The notes under the pieces were generated by a model. The model was given only the letters and a program-made list of their open reading frames with translations, had not been told where the DNA came from and ran no database searches. From NCBI RefSeq assembly GCF_025399195.1, contig NW_026252102.1:1-64000 (forward strand): a stretch of DNA of 64,000 nt, in the 5' to 3' direction. Numbering within the stretch: the first letter of the stretch is position 1; every line of letters starts with the position of its first letter. The DNA comes from Umbelopsis ramanniana AG (taxonomy: Eukaryota; Mucoromycota; Umbelopsidomycetes; Umbelopsidales; Umbelopsidaceae). The position numbers and the translations under genes were made by a program. Shown one piece after another: positions 20,802 to 32,692 of the stretch.

Positions 20802-23357
20802 ATGGAACCTTCGTCTATAAGTGATTCATTCCATACAGCTAGATCGTCTATCACAGGAAGCTCCCCAGAATCACATTCCAGCCACCCTTCTGCACGATCG
20901 TCTTCAATCGCCAGTACTATCAAAGCCGACGCACAGCAGGAAAGGCAAGCTGACATGTCGGATAATGCTCCGATCCCTCGGTCTGACGACTCTGCTCCTC
21001 AAGAGCAAGCCGACGAGTCGGGAAGTAGTTCAACCCCTCGGCCTGAACATTCTGAGACCACCCCTCCGGCTAACGACTCTGCTCCTCCGCAGCCGATCGT
21101 AACTGAAGTCCCGGACCCTGCACAACTTTCGGACGGCGGTGGTGCCAAATCCACATCTCAGCTTACTTCAGACACAGCTCAAGCCTGTACTGTTCCAGAG
21201 ATTCATGAACAGGAAATTATCCTTTGTTCCATCGTGGAAGGCAAGCATATCGTCGATGGCCCGAAATTCCGAAAAGTCAACAGGACTCGTAAAGACAAGC
21301 AGAAATATGAATGGAGAGAATTAGAGGCAGTGCTTACGAACAAGGGATTATCGCTCTATACCATGTCGGTAATGTCATTTCCATTCTTTTTTCATTATTA
21401 TCTCCTAATCATGAACGTCATCTGACTGACTCAATCGCCAGTAGATCTTCTTGGAAAGGCGGAAGATTTTGCACAATATCAATTTGGCATCCATTACTCA
21501 GCTCAAATTAGTGAATGAACAGGAATATTTGATAGAGTTAACAGCAAGAACATCAGAAAAAGGTGGCATCAAACTTTCCTTTCGGCTCAGAAACACCAAA
21601 CAAACGCGCCATTGGTATCGGCAACTGTATTCGTTAGTCCCACAGAACAGCAAGCCAATATTTCCAAATGTCGCTGATGTAGTGATACCGGATCTCAATA
21701 TCGAATGCAGAGTACCCGTCGCGGATGTATCAACATCAACGTACGGCTGGCTAAAGCAAATGATAGTGACTTCCATGGTCCAAGACGAGACCACCAAGGA
21801 GATGTATGAAAATTGGCATCAGCAAAAGGAACTCAGCTTATGTTGGAGATATAAAGATTGTCTAGAATGGTGCGTTGACGAAAGCGAGTCTATCATCGGC
21901 CCACGTTTGATTGAAGGCAATAATAATCTTGAGCTACGCAAAACGGAACATATGCCTACCACCGTGACGATTGGTGAACGACAAATTGTAGAACCCGAGG
22001 CTATTGATGGAATACTTACCCGACTTACGAATCGAAGAGGTCAGATGATTAAGAGCCAGAAGTTTTCACAAAGACGTTTCTATTTTGCAACGCATCAACA
22101 ATACTTGATCAACCTGTCACTGAATAACAAATGTAGCCGAGAAGAGCAAATAGGCTCAAGCTTAGGCATGATTGATCTCTGTGAAGTAGAGGTCATCAAG
22201 GTTTGGAAACCCAATACGATGTATGGCAGCACTGCGTTTCAGAGCAATACCAGTATTAGCTCCTCCTCCTCCAGCACACCCATTATGGCCGCCTCGACGC
22301 AAGTCGAACGTGAGCATGATCCACGGCTTTGTTGGTGCTGCTTTGCCTCCACACCAAAGGCCATAAAGAACTTGCAAAAGTTGGACAAACAGAAGAGGTG
22401 CTTTGAAATGGTTTTGAGGAACGGTTTGTCCATTATATATGAGGTAAGGAGTTTTCATCATGCATGCAATTGTCAAAGAAATGGAGTGAAAGCACGCTAA
22501 GTGACATTGTTCCATCATTCAGGCTCAGAGTGTCGATGATAGAGATGTCTGGGTACGAAGGCTGCAAGATCTCAGTTTATATTGGAAGACACTGAACCAT
22601 AGAATGATACGTGACCAAATAAGCAAGTACAAAGCCGCCATCATTCGACAAGACAAGTCCCCTAAATCTAAGCGGAATGATCAAAACGCCGAAATGGAAA
22701 ATGACTCTATGTCGCAGTATGACGAGGAAGCTGCTGCTGACAATGTTATCTACACTAGTTTTTGGAACTACTGCCTCCCTTCAAGATGTCGTTACATCAT
22801 GGTAAGTAGCATCCCCTATATTGGATCAGAAGAGCGGTTTGTTCATAGCGAAATAGCCATCTAAACTCCCTCCTTTTGCTTTATGATCATATCAGTGTGC
22901 TGGGGCATTATTTTACAAAAATAGTGTCCGGAAACCTTTTAAGGAGGATCATTTTGTTTTAACAAGAGACGGCCAGCTCGTGATGTTCAACATCGTGGAA
23001 AGAAGCAAACTGTCAGGAAGAATGATACAAAGCGTCTACCATGGCCGCAAATATACACACGATCTAACCGGTAGCTATGTATATACTGACAACGACAACG
23101 ACACCGTAGTGCGTCGACCTGCCCGCATGTACTCAGACGGTCTAGTGACACCCAGAGACAATCAGGATGACGCGTGTTTGTTCTCCGTGTGGATACCGTT
23201 AACCCATAAATTCTACTCTCACAAAAAGAAAAAAATGATTATCACTCAAAAGCATACTCTCAAAGGCAAACCCTGGACGTTTATGGCTCGAACCAAGGAA
23301 GATAAGCAAATCTGGATAACGGCTATAAACGCAGTGTTGGATCGCCCGAACCTATGA
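20802..23357 (+). CDS. Multi-PH-domain protein of the Spo71/Mug56 type
   Basis: Four exons: 20802-21368, 21445-22443, 22523-22801, 22896-23357; 768 aa. Residues 1-130 are Ser/Pro/Asp-rich and disordered, with two similar repeats (SDDSAPQEQADESG and ANDSAPPQP). At least three PH-like segments follow: about 140-270 (WRELEAVLTNKGLSLYT ... RHWYRQLYSLV), about 330-560 (QKFSQRRFYFATHQQYLINL ... DDRDVWVRRLQDLSLYW) and about 615-765 (SVRKPFKEDHFVLTRDGQL ... KEDKQIWITAINAVL). The LCWRYKDCLEW segment resembles fungal Spo71/Mug56 proteins, which act at the forespore or prospore membrane in yeasts; that role is inference here. Phosphoinositide binding is likely. Converges on the cold-shock gene. Confidence 0.72.
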
Positions 23358-23536
23358 CACCACAAATGCAAAAAATAACATTTTGTACATGAAAATAGTT
23401 TTTTGTTTGGATGTTTTGTATAATATGTATTTCAAAATCCCACGAGCGTATATGTGAGAGAGTGTGAATGAGAGTGGCGATAATGTGAGTTACATTTGTG
23501 GAAAACAAATTAGCATTTCTTTTAGAAGGAGGATTC

Positions 23537-24600
23537 TTATTGCGGATAGTATGCGCCTGCGCCATTACTTCCACCCGTTTGACCTCTTGCCGCCTGTGGT
23601 TGTTGTTGGTAAGGCGTGAAAGGTGCGCCCTGTTGCTGCTGCTGTTGCTGCGTATAGTGAGCAGACGGCATCACGCCAGGTGAGGTGGCAGGCACTTGTT
23701 GTTGTGGTGAACCACTCTGAGGATATGGAAACGCTGAGAACTGCTGAGTATAGCCTGGGAACGGAGCACCTCCATAAGGGTATAAGTTTTGGCCAGTGAA
23801 TCCTGGGTTAAAGCCTCCACTCATACCGTACGCTATAAAAATAAATATAACGGCAAGGCTTAGTATCCCTTCATGGTAGGTTGTACATCTCGAGAGCGAC
23901 AAAGAGAAGCATAAGTGCTGCGAAAACCAGTTGATCACTCACCCACATTATTGCCATATCGATTACCACCGTAACTAAATGGTGCAAATAGATACATGGT
24001 TAGACAAAAGTAAGTAACAACCATTTCATTCAACTATAGAGTTCGTTACTCACGCATCGTAAGGTCTGCGACCGGCGGTCGGGTCACCTTGAACTGATAC
24101 TCCGCCCGGACCAGACACATTGGCCGCTTGCATTCCCTTCGGTCCTTGCACTAGATCATATTCAACCTATTTCATGGCATGGACACAAAAAGAAATTGGT
24201 GAGCTGAGACTAAAGTGAGGAATGTACTCAAATCGAAGACTCTATCTACCTCTTCACCCTGTTGTAGCCATCAGTCAAGCAAAAATAGAAAGGGAAAAAG
24301 ATCAGTATCTCGCAGTAGTGCGTGCGTGGAGTTTGTATACCGTTCTAACCTCAGCCAAGCTTTTGAATCCTCCATCGTTGTGAATGGCAGTGTGATGGAC
24401 AAACACTTCTGGAAAGCAAAGATCGTAGAAATGAACGCGCGATTTAGTTGGCACTCGTGACACCATAGCTTATCGGGCATACGCATACCTTCAATGTTTT
24501 GCTGGCCAGCTTGGTCATCCGGTATGATAAAACCAAAGCCTTTTACAGAGTTGAAAAACTTGACGCGCCCGGCTTTACGAGTATTTGCCGTAGATGACAT
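23537..24600 (-). CDS. Cold-shock-domain RNA-binding protein with Gln/Pro/Gly-rich tail
   Basis: Six exons: 24600-24489, 24408-24350, 24258-24250, 24166-24054, 23974-23943, 23832-23537; 206 aa. Residues 10-82 are a cold-shock domain: [15 protein letters not shown] (RNP1-like), EVFVHHTAI (RNP2) and [13 protein letters not shown] at the end. The third exon is only 9 nt (GGTGAAGAG, Gly-Glu-Glu) and restores the usual LAEGEEVEY loop. The tail (about 105-206) is low-complexity, with YGG, PYGG, poly-Gln and Pro-rich runs, typical of proteins that enter RNP granules. A role in RNA binding or translation control is the family expectation; targets are unknown. Confidence 0.9.
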
Positions 24601-26587
24601 ATTAAACCTGACACGAACAACGAGAAAGGGAAATAAAAAGAGAAGTTACAGGAGAAAGCGAAAAAAAAAATATTAAAAAAATAATGTTGGGTAGGGCGTG
24701 TGATCGCGCGTTGTGGTTGGAGAGGTTCCACATTTCGTCCCATTAGCAAAAGTCACCGCGCTGCACTTTTTTCATGGCTATGAATTTTTCTATTTGCAAC
24801 TTTTATACATCGATCAAAGGCAACCCAGTTCAGTCACATTTTATCATCCTATTCATTGATGATGATGAGAGCCTTCCACTTGATACCATGGTTATACATG
24901 CCAAGAAGTTGCTGAATACATACCCGCTCGACGATCTCTTGGCACGTGACTATAGAATGCCTTGCGTATGATCATTGTATCGTTTACTATATCAAACCAT
25001 GGAGTGGTGATGAGATTTGGTGGAACTTTGATATGAATGAGCACCGATTTATAGTGTGGCTTCACAAACTTTTTATACTTTCCTTACGCCTATTCTCTTA
25101 AATAAACTAATTGAAACCTCGAAGTGATACTGTGCGTTGGTATGACACGCTAGCAACATGCATGGCTGTAGAAAATATTATCATGACAATTCAGCAGCTA
25201 CAAATGATATAACTAATGTGAACATCGCGGTACATGTTTTCAAACCATACTGGTAACCGATACCAAATGCTGAGGCACTAGAGTTCTTGTAGTCAACATA
25301 GGGGTCTCATTTGCAGCACGGACTTACTATCAGCTAGCCAAGGAAAGGAATAAAATAAAAGGAAATGTTGACACCAAAGTAGAGCTCACTTTGTTTCAGC
25401 TTAATTCAATCTAACATGTATTATTTTTAGAGTCTCATTTCAGGTTCTATGCCCTTCTCCCCTCCCCCCTTGAACGAGACAGGTCGAAGAATGTGTCAAA
25501 CGTTTTCTTCGATTCTCATCCTATATGCAGGCTGTGTTCTATCTGAATGCAAGAGAAATTCGTAGTTGTCATCATATACTGTGTTATTTGCGTACGAAAT
25601 TCTCTGTGCTGTCTGGCTCTACAGCGCTATATATCACTCGGGCAATAGATTGTTTCTATAAGAAAAAAAAGGTTCGTTGACTGACGTAAGGAACCATGGG
25701 ACTGGCGGCCTTGTACCACGTTGAACGTCCGATATGCTGCCGATTCCACACCACCCTTGAGCTATTAGCTTATGTAGGTTATAAAAACCACTAGCAAGCC
25801 TTGCGCATGAATTGTACTCAATGACGTCTACTATTTCTGATGAGACACAAAACTCTAAAGCAACCCTGGCGAGTGCATAAGTGCTATTCCTTTTGAAACA
25901 CAAGTGTGGCTGACAAAGTGGGGTACCTGCATGTAAGAGCATGATTCCAAAGCGACTTGAGTACCTCACAAGGCAGATTGCGTTTAACAGAGAGGAATAC
26001 AGCGAGGGTTGAAGCGGAAAGAGTAATGTCTTGAAATGAGTTGCTTTTATCATCTCATCTAGAAGTAATATCGGGTTTGTTTTTAAAAGCAATGATTGAG
26101 GCGCTCCACTGTGCAAGAAAGTAAATAGTGTATGCTGTGTTCACCTTAAGATTAAAAACCGTGAATTTTCTTGTTTTGAAATAAGTCATGAGTTGCTTGG
26201 ATGGTACATCACTGCCCTACCTATCATTTTCAGTTTTTGCTTGCACAATCTGTCGCAACTGGCGACAAATAGATACTCTGACAATATTTTGCATGAGGGT
26301 TTAGTGAAAAAAGTCGTCTGTATCAATGTAGAGCTTCAAACAGTAAACACAACATCAGTGGAGCCGAGTTCTGCCAATAAAACAGAGAATTTTTTATGAT
26401 GCTGTTCACAATACTGTTTATTTGAATATTTCTTTCAGTTATGGTTTTGATGGTGGATGAAACACTAGATAATCATCCTATTGAGTTTTTAGAAAGGTAA
26501 ATTAACTTCCCATACATAGTGAGGCTGCTAATAGACAGCGAAAATATGAAAATTTCTAATCATGGCTTTTAAAGGAAATGACTCCAT
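24601..26587. other. Intergenic, about 2 kb
   Basis: Between the divergent start of the cold-shock gene and the 3' end of the START-domain gene. The longest frame (25634-26116, minus strand, 160 codons) opens at a TTG and has no recognisable motif or splice-joined partner. No tRNA or repeat was seen. Confidence 0.4.
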
Positions 26588-27651
26588 TCAAGCATGAGTA
26601 ACAACAGCGGTGGCAGAGCCACCAATGCTCTCAATGACGAGAACTTTGTTTCCATTTGCGCCGTCCTCAATTTTGTGAGTGGCAGAGCCATTGATGCTGA
26701 CATTTATACCGTTTGGATAAAGTTTTTTGCTGATGTCGATCTTGACAAAGGAATCAACTTCGCCACTTTTAATCTCTATACTGTATTTCTTGTCGTTGTG
26801 TGTGAATTGTTCCTTTCCGGTGATAGCCGTGGTATCAATAATGTAGGGAGGATAGCCGTAAGTTTGTACATAATTGATGACTTTTGCTGTAGCCATAGGA
26901 ATTTGTTGTTGAACACTAACAATGAGAGCCTTAGGAACGGGACCTGTCGTACCGATTTGTGAAACATTGGTCAGGACGATACCCTCTGGGCCATTAGTGA
27001 CCTTCCATCCTGAGAGGGGAAGAGTGACACGGACGTTTCCGTCCACTTCCGGGATAGCAGCATCCTCAACTGAGACCAAAGAGCTATAGGCAGCGTCGTC
27101 GCTTATGTCCCGTATAATCGTTGTGCACATATCTCGCGGGCTAGAAGAAACGGGAAACAAGCATAGTTGAAGCTGGTCAGACTTCGATCTGTTACACTTA
27201 TTGATAGTATATACATTTAAATGAATTACCTCAACGGCCAAGGAGCCTTGACTTTGGTCCAGAGGAGAAGCTCGCGGAAAGTGTAGACCTCTCTAACCTC
27301 CACAGAATCGAATTTGTCGTCCCCTGTACAACGTCCAAATCAATGAATTAAAACAGCGACACTAACGGCCAATATCAGCGCATCTCATCACACCAACTTA
27401 CAAACTTTGCGGCTTCCTGGTGAGGTAGCAGCAGAAGCCACTTGGGCAGGAGTGTATTCATTTCCGGGAAGTATGGCGTCACCACGAACAACAGGGAGTG
27501 GCTGTCCCTTTACGGTCTTACTGTAAAGTTTGACACCGTTATTTTCAGACTTGAAGTCCCAACCGTCAAGAGAATCCGACAGTTCCTTGAGATAGGCCAG
27601 AGTCTTGCGACTAGCTTCAGCATGGCGGTTGTTTGATTCGATAATGGCCAT
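26588..27651 (-). CDS. START-domain (StAR-related lipid transfer) protein
   Basis: Three exons: 27651-27402, 27323-27230, 27140-26588; 298 aa. The chain begins with a short helix and then GWDFKSENNGVKLYSKTV, the typical start of a START fold; VWDDKFDSVEVREVY, RDMCTTIIRDISDD and VTLPLSGWKVT continue it. A C-terminal beta-rich extension (about 205-298, YPNGINVSINGSATHK) is unlike a plain START domain. No signal peptide or membrane segment is visible, so it should be soluble. The ligand cannot be told from sequence. Divergent from PRP31 across 827 bp. Confidence 0.78.
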
Positions 27652-28478
27652 TGGAGCGAAAGAGTCGGATTACTCTCCGGCACAGATTCAATGCCTCTTG
27701 CCTTTTAAATGCTTGGCGGGAACATGAGACATACAATTCTGTGGAACGTCGATTCACGTGGCTGGTTTGCTCCTTAGGTCAGCAAAAAATTTAAAGTGAG
27801 TCTTTCGACTATGAAAATGCATGAAAAGGTGATGTATTGTCCTATCAAAACTGGTAGCTATCATTAGTGTGTATAGCAACGCACGCACTGTCTACTGAGT
27901 TCGGCAGCACATCCTAGCTTTTTGACTTCTGTTGGATGAAATTTGCTCTTCATATCGCACAATCGACGAAGGTGCGCAGCCTTGAATGTTTCGCCGACAT
28001 TGTTGTTCGATTGAAAGATTCCAAACGCCTCCTCTCCCCGCAAAGAGTGCAAAGGCCAGCGGAGATCATACCTTGTTGGCTTACAGCCGAAAATCCAACC
28101 AAATCGCAGCTTGTTATCAGCCAAAAGGCAAGAAGAAAATAAGGTAGACCATTTGAACAACCAAGCATGTTATAGTTATTTTCATACAGCCGTTCAATGA
28201 TACGCACTAACCGGTGTGCCACAGTTGCGGCCGTCAAATCAGTAAGATGCCACATTGACGTAGGTTCAAGACGCTCGGATAGAGCGCCGAATATTCACGA
28301 ATAAAGCAAAGCATGGGATATTTACTTCAGATATGTTTAGAATGTTGTATTTCTGCGTATTCGCTATTGCAAAAGTTCCCATAGCTGCCTGGCAAGAAAC
28401 CAAAGCGGCGTTTTAAATTACCATAGAAAAAAAACACCTGGAATTCGGCCAATACACCGCGATTCTATTGATTCAACC
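27652..28478. promoter_or_regulatory. Divergent intergenic region, START gene / PRP31
   Basis: 827 bp containing both promoters. Two overlapping minus-strand frames (27950-28255 and 27864-28160, about 100 codons each) are open. They cannot be joined into a recognisable protein and are left uncalled. Confidence 0.4.
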
Positions 28479-30197
28479 ATGTCTCTTGCTGACGAACTTG
28501 CAGCTGATCTTGATTTCAGCGACAATGAGCTCCAAGAAGAAGAGAACGATCAAGAGCTAGCTGCCGATCAGGACCAAAACGATGGAATGGATACAGAAGA
28601 TGCCGTCATTGAAGACGAGGACGAGCAACGAGAACGAATTGAAAGCATGCAAATGGGCAACCTCAAGAGCGTCAATCAAGTCTCCAAGTTATTAAATAGC
28701 AAAGCAACCCAAGACATTTTAAAGGTAAAGACTACCCTTTCCAAGTTTCATGATCCCATTGTCCAAAAGGCTAATATTCTTTTCTCAATTAGAGTATTGA
28801 AGAATTTCGCAAAGTCGATCGCGACCCGTCACGACCCATTAGCGGCCCGATCGAAGACGATCCGGAATATCGTATAATTGTTCAGTCGAATAATTTGGTT
28901 GTCGAACTTGATAATGAAGTTCTCACTGTACACAAGGCAAGTGCTTAACACAATGTCTAATAGACGCACACCCTATGGCATGACTAATCAATTGCATCTT
29001 CTCGATTTCTTCTTCCAAATCTACAGTTTATCAGAGATCATTATGCTCCAAAATTTCCAGAACTGGAGTCTCTTGTATTGAATCCACTTGACTATGTCCG
29101 TGCTGTTAGTGCCATTGGCAATGAAATGGATATCACCAAGGTTGATTTGCACTCCATTCTTCCTTCTGCAACTATCATGGTTGTCACCGTCACAGGCACG
29201 ACTACCAACGGACGACAATTGACAGATGATGAGTGGCGTATTACAAAGGAAGCATGCGATATGGTGCTGGCACTTGATGCAGCTAGAAAGATGGTCAGTA
29301 TTGGGGGGGGGGGTACCGAAAGCGAGTACTTGAAATATACTAACATGGTTTATACAGATTATAGAATATGTAGAGTCAAGAATGAACTTCATTGCACCCA
29401 ATCTTTCGCAAGTGGTGGGAAGTGCTACAGCTGCCAAGTTACTTGGTGCTGCTGGCGGTTTGACGGGATTGTGCAAAATGCCTGCTTGCAATGTTCAAGT
29501 GTTAGGCAAAAACAAGAAAACGAACACTGGATTTTCTCGGGCACTGGTTTACAAGCATGGAGGCTATATTTACTACAGTGAAGTGTGTACAAGATTGCCA
29601 TCGGATTTGCGACCTAAAATTCAAAAGATGGTAGCAGCCAAATGCGTGCTGGCTGCTCGTATTGACACGGCACACGAGGCAAGAGACGGTCATCGAGGAC
29701 GGTTAATGCGAGATGATATAGAGACCAAGATCGAAAAACTTCAAGAAGCTCCTCCAAATAAAAACACAAAGGCTCTCCCCGTTCCTGATGAAGGTCCAAA
29801 GAAGCGAAGAGGTGGTCGACGAGCACGCAAAGCAAAGGAAGCGCTTGCCATGACCGAACTACGAGAAGCCCAGAACAGAATGGTGTTCGGTCATGCTGAG
29901 GATGAAGCGGAATCCATGGACTCCAGTCGAGGTATGGGATTGATCGGTAACCAGGTTGGCAAGATTCGAGCATCTGCCGTCGACATGCGCTCCAAAGTCA
30001 AAGCTCCAAAACAAACCAAGCGATGGGGACAGCAGAGCAGTGGTACCGCTACATCTGGCTTATCTTCGTCTCTGTCCTTCACCCCAGTTCAAGGTATCGA
30101 GCTTGTGGATCCAACTGCTGCTGCTGAAAAGGTGAAGCAAGCCAACGAGCGATACTTTGGTACTGGAGCATTTTTGAATGTCGGCAAGAAACCATAG
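28479..30197 (+). CDS. PRP31: U4/U6 snRNP component Prp31
   Basis: Binds the U4 snRNA-15.5K complex and tethers U4/U6 to U5 in the tri-snRNP. Four exons: 28479-28724, 28793-28936, 29027-29293, 29358-30197; 498 aa, as in other eukaryotes. An acidic N-terminus (about 10-50) is followed by the coiled-coil and NOP domain (about 80-330: FIRDHYAPKFPELESLV, LDYVRAVSAIGNE, SQVVGSATAAKLLGAAGGL, VLGKNKK). The C-terminal region holds the basic stretch KKRRGGRRARKAKE, probably an NLS, and WGQQSSGTATSGLSSSL. Intron 2 (28937-29026) begins with GC rather than GT. Intron 3 contains a run of 11 G. Confidence 0.96.
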
Positions 30198-30413
30198 ATG
30201 TATTTGCTAGTGTGACCTATTCTCATCCACTCATTCATATCCACACATACACAAAACTATTGCAAAGTATATAATTTTTTTGTTTCTCCTTTATTGTTTT
30301 TCTGTCATCATTTTTATTTTTTGTTAATGGGTAATGATATGAAAAAAGAAAAGGTCATTTCATTACGTAAATACAAATTTAACAAAACAAAAACTGTGAT
30401 CTACCATACGCGT

Positions 30414-31765
30414 TTAAATCTCTAATTGTCCCAAGCTTTCGTCAATGTGTTTGAGTTTGAGAAACACATCGCATCCGTAACCATTCAGAGATAAAAGAGT
30501 CATGGAGCCACCGAAGTAGCGAGCATACATTCGTGCTAAGGGAAGACCAAATCTGCAAACAGAAGACGATGAGATGACTATAGACATCAAAAAGTCGATG
30601 TTTTCTTTATACGTACCCTAGTCCAGCTATGGGGCCACCTACACCACTTTGCATAGCCAAACGAGTGATGCCACTGAAGATATTAGAATCTTCAGTCTCT
30701 TCATTCTTGACCGTAGTGTAAGAGTATTCAAAGATATGGTTGAGGTCGTTGGGCTTGACACCGCCGCCTTGGTCCCGTACTCGAATCCCGATATCTCGAG
30801 ACCCATGACTGATAGAAACTTCAACAGGAGGGATCGGTTTCTTATTCTTTTTGGCATTTTCAACTGTAGCGCGAGCAGCATTCTTGAGCAACTCAGTCAA
30901 CATGTACTCAAGATGCACTGGTACATAAGTAAACGTGGTATCAACGTGGCCATTGATGATGAATTCTGGGGCTTCACCGTAGTTGAACTCGCACAGTTCA
31001 GTGACAAAGTCTGCACAATGATGTATGACCTTTGCAGGAGACAGCTGCGTGTTAATGATTCCGATATAGCTTGTTCTTCTCTGGTCTTCCGATTCATTCT
31101 TGGAAGCGTGAATCAAACTGATGCATTGCTCAGCAATGAGTCGAATACCTATTCGCGCATGAATCATGTCATCCAAGAACGCCGTCATATCCTTTGTGTT
31201 CATATACTTTTTACATTCCAAAAACCCTATACCAATGCCCGCGTGATTAATGCGTTGCAGCTCATACGGATGCATCATGCTCATTCACTTTACCTCGAGC
31301 CAAGGTGGGTATATTATCAGCGTGCCGCTCTACAAGATCCTTGAGCTTCTCCGCAAATTCCAAGTCGGAACCATTATCATTCTCAGGTAAGTCAGAATAT
31401 TTTTCCAAGCTGTCAAATGATTCAAAGTAAAGTCGATATATATCTTTGATATGAGGGTTGGTGCCAACGATGAAAGGCAAGTTTTGGAACGCCCGCACAC
31501 GCATGGCTAGACGTACAGGCAGTTCAGTTCGAGCGTAATGTGCACATTGAGTGAGAGATTGTTCCGATAACGGTGGTTGACCGAATCGAATCAATTCTTT
31601 CAGCGTCACTGGTCGAATGGGACGAGTCGCATAGTTTATGACTTTGGCATCGTAGAAGGAAACCACATCATTCTGACTTGCTTCCACGCTGACATTGCTG
31701 TTCTTCAGCACACGGGCTGTTGATAGTGACCGCCGTAGGCATAATTGTGTTGCACGGATGAGCAT
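30414..31765 (-). CDS. Mitochondrial pyruvate/branched-chain 2-oxoacid dehydrogenase kinase
   Basis: Phosphorylates and inactivates the E1alpha subunit of the dehydrogenase complex. Three exons: 31765-31294, 31226-30617, 30552-30414; 406 aa. The N-terminus ([20 protein letters not shown]) is a mitochondrial presequence. A helical regulatory domain (about 30-180) contains [11 protein letters not shown] and [18 protein letters not shown]. The GHKL ATPase domain has the N box [14 protein letters not shown]1 VRDQGGGVK and G2 [20 protein letters not shown], the latter split by the last intron. Whether pyruvate or branched-chain dehydrogenase is the substrate is not decidable here. Converges on PRP31 (216 bp between stops). 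Confidence 0.93.
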
Positions 31766-32692
31766 GCTGAGTGGTGGAGAGAGGTGACAGCAAATTCGTC
31801 ATAATCTTGGAAAAAATCCCCCATTTTTTCTGATCATCGTGAGAAAATTTTTGGGGGTTTAATGAAGGCAAGGGTGTGGTTATCTTGGATGAGTTCTATC
31901 ATTGATAACATGGAAAGGACAATAGATGTATATATCCTTACTTACCTAGAGTGCTATCATCTACTCATCGTTTCTAGTATCTTGATAGCTGATAATGGAT
32001 AGAATGACTGGCGATTTTAATGTCGCATAAATAACCTTCATTTTGAGGAAATCATTACACGTTAATAGCATCAGAGCTCTAATTATCTCACTGAAAAAGA
32101 TTTCTGTAGGGGTCAATGCATTTTTTAACGAAAATGTGCATAGTAGTAAGTGATCATAGCAGTTTTCCTACCCATAGCTCCCAATATACAATCGCAGCAA
32201 TTTGCGGATCCATATCCTATTTCATCCACATTGAACGCGGCGGGATGAGAGGACTCTTACTAGTCATTCTCATGTCGTGGTTTATATGATGCTTCTTATC
32301 ATATTAATATGAATTTGCTGCGTTGGCATCCCCTGTCTTATTCTACATGATATTTTGGTTTCATTATGACCAGCTGACATTCGCATATACTACATTGTAG
32401 GAGAACCATTGCATCAAAACATTTCTTGATTGGGAGCTTCCAAACACTTACTACAGGCATTTTTGCTAGTATTGAATGGCTGCATCTGCGCTTTTGTATA
32501 AAGGAATTGTGGCTTATGACACCCTCACTTAATCCCATTCCATCCCTCCTCTTTCAATTTGTCACCGAAAGCATATTCGTCTTCACAAGTGCCCTACGCA
32601 AATGGTGTGTTTCCAACTACTTAGGACGCGTGGAAAAAACAGATGATCAAAAAATTACTTTATTATAACAATGCTCTTTATGTTTACTATTA
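31766..32692. other. Intergenic, about 0.9 kb
   Basis: Upstream of the dehydrogenase kinase and downstream of the two-TM gene's stop. Short AT-rich frames only; nothing supported. Confidence 0.4.

Noticed and set aside
24774-24971. 65-codon plus-strand ORF upstream of the cold-shock gene
   Set aside because: Short, no motif, sits in the likely promoter region.
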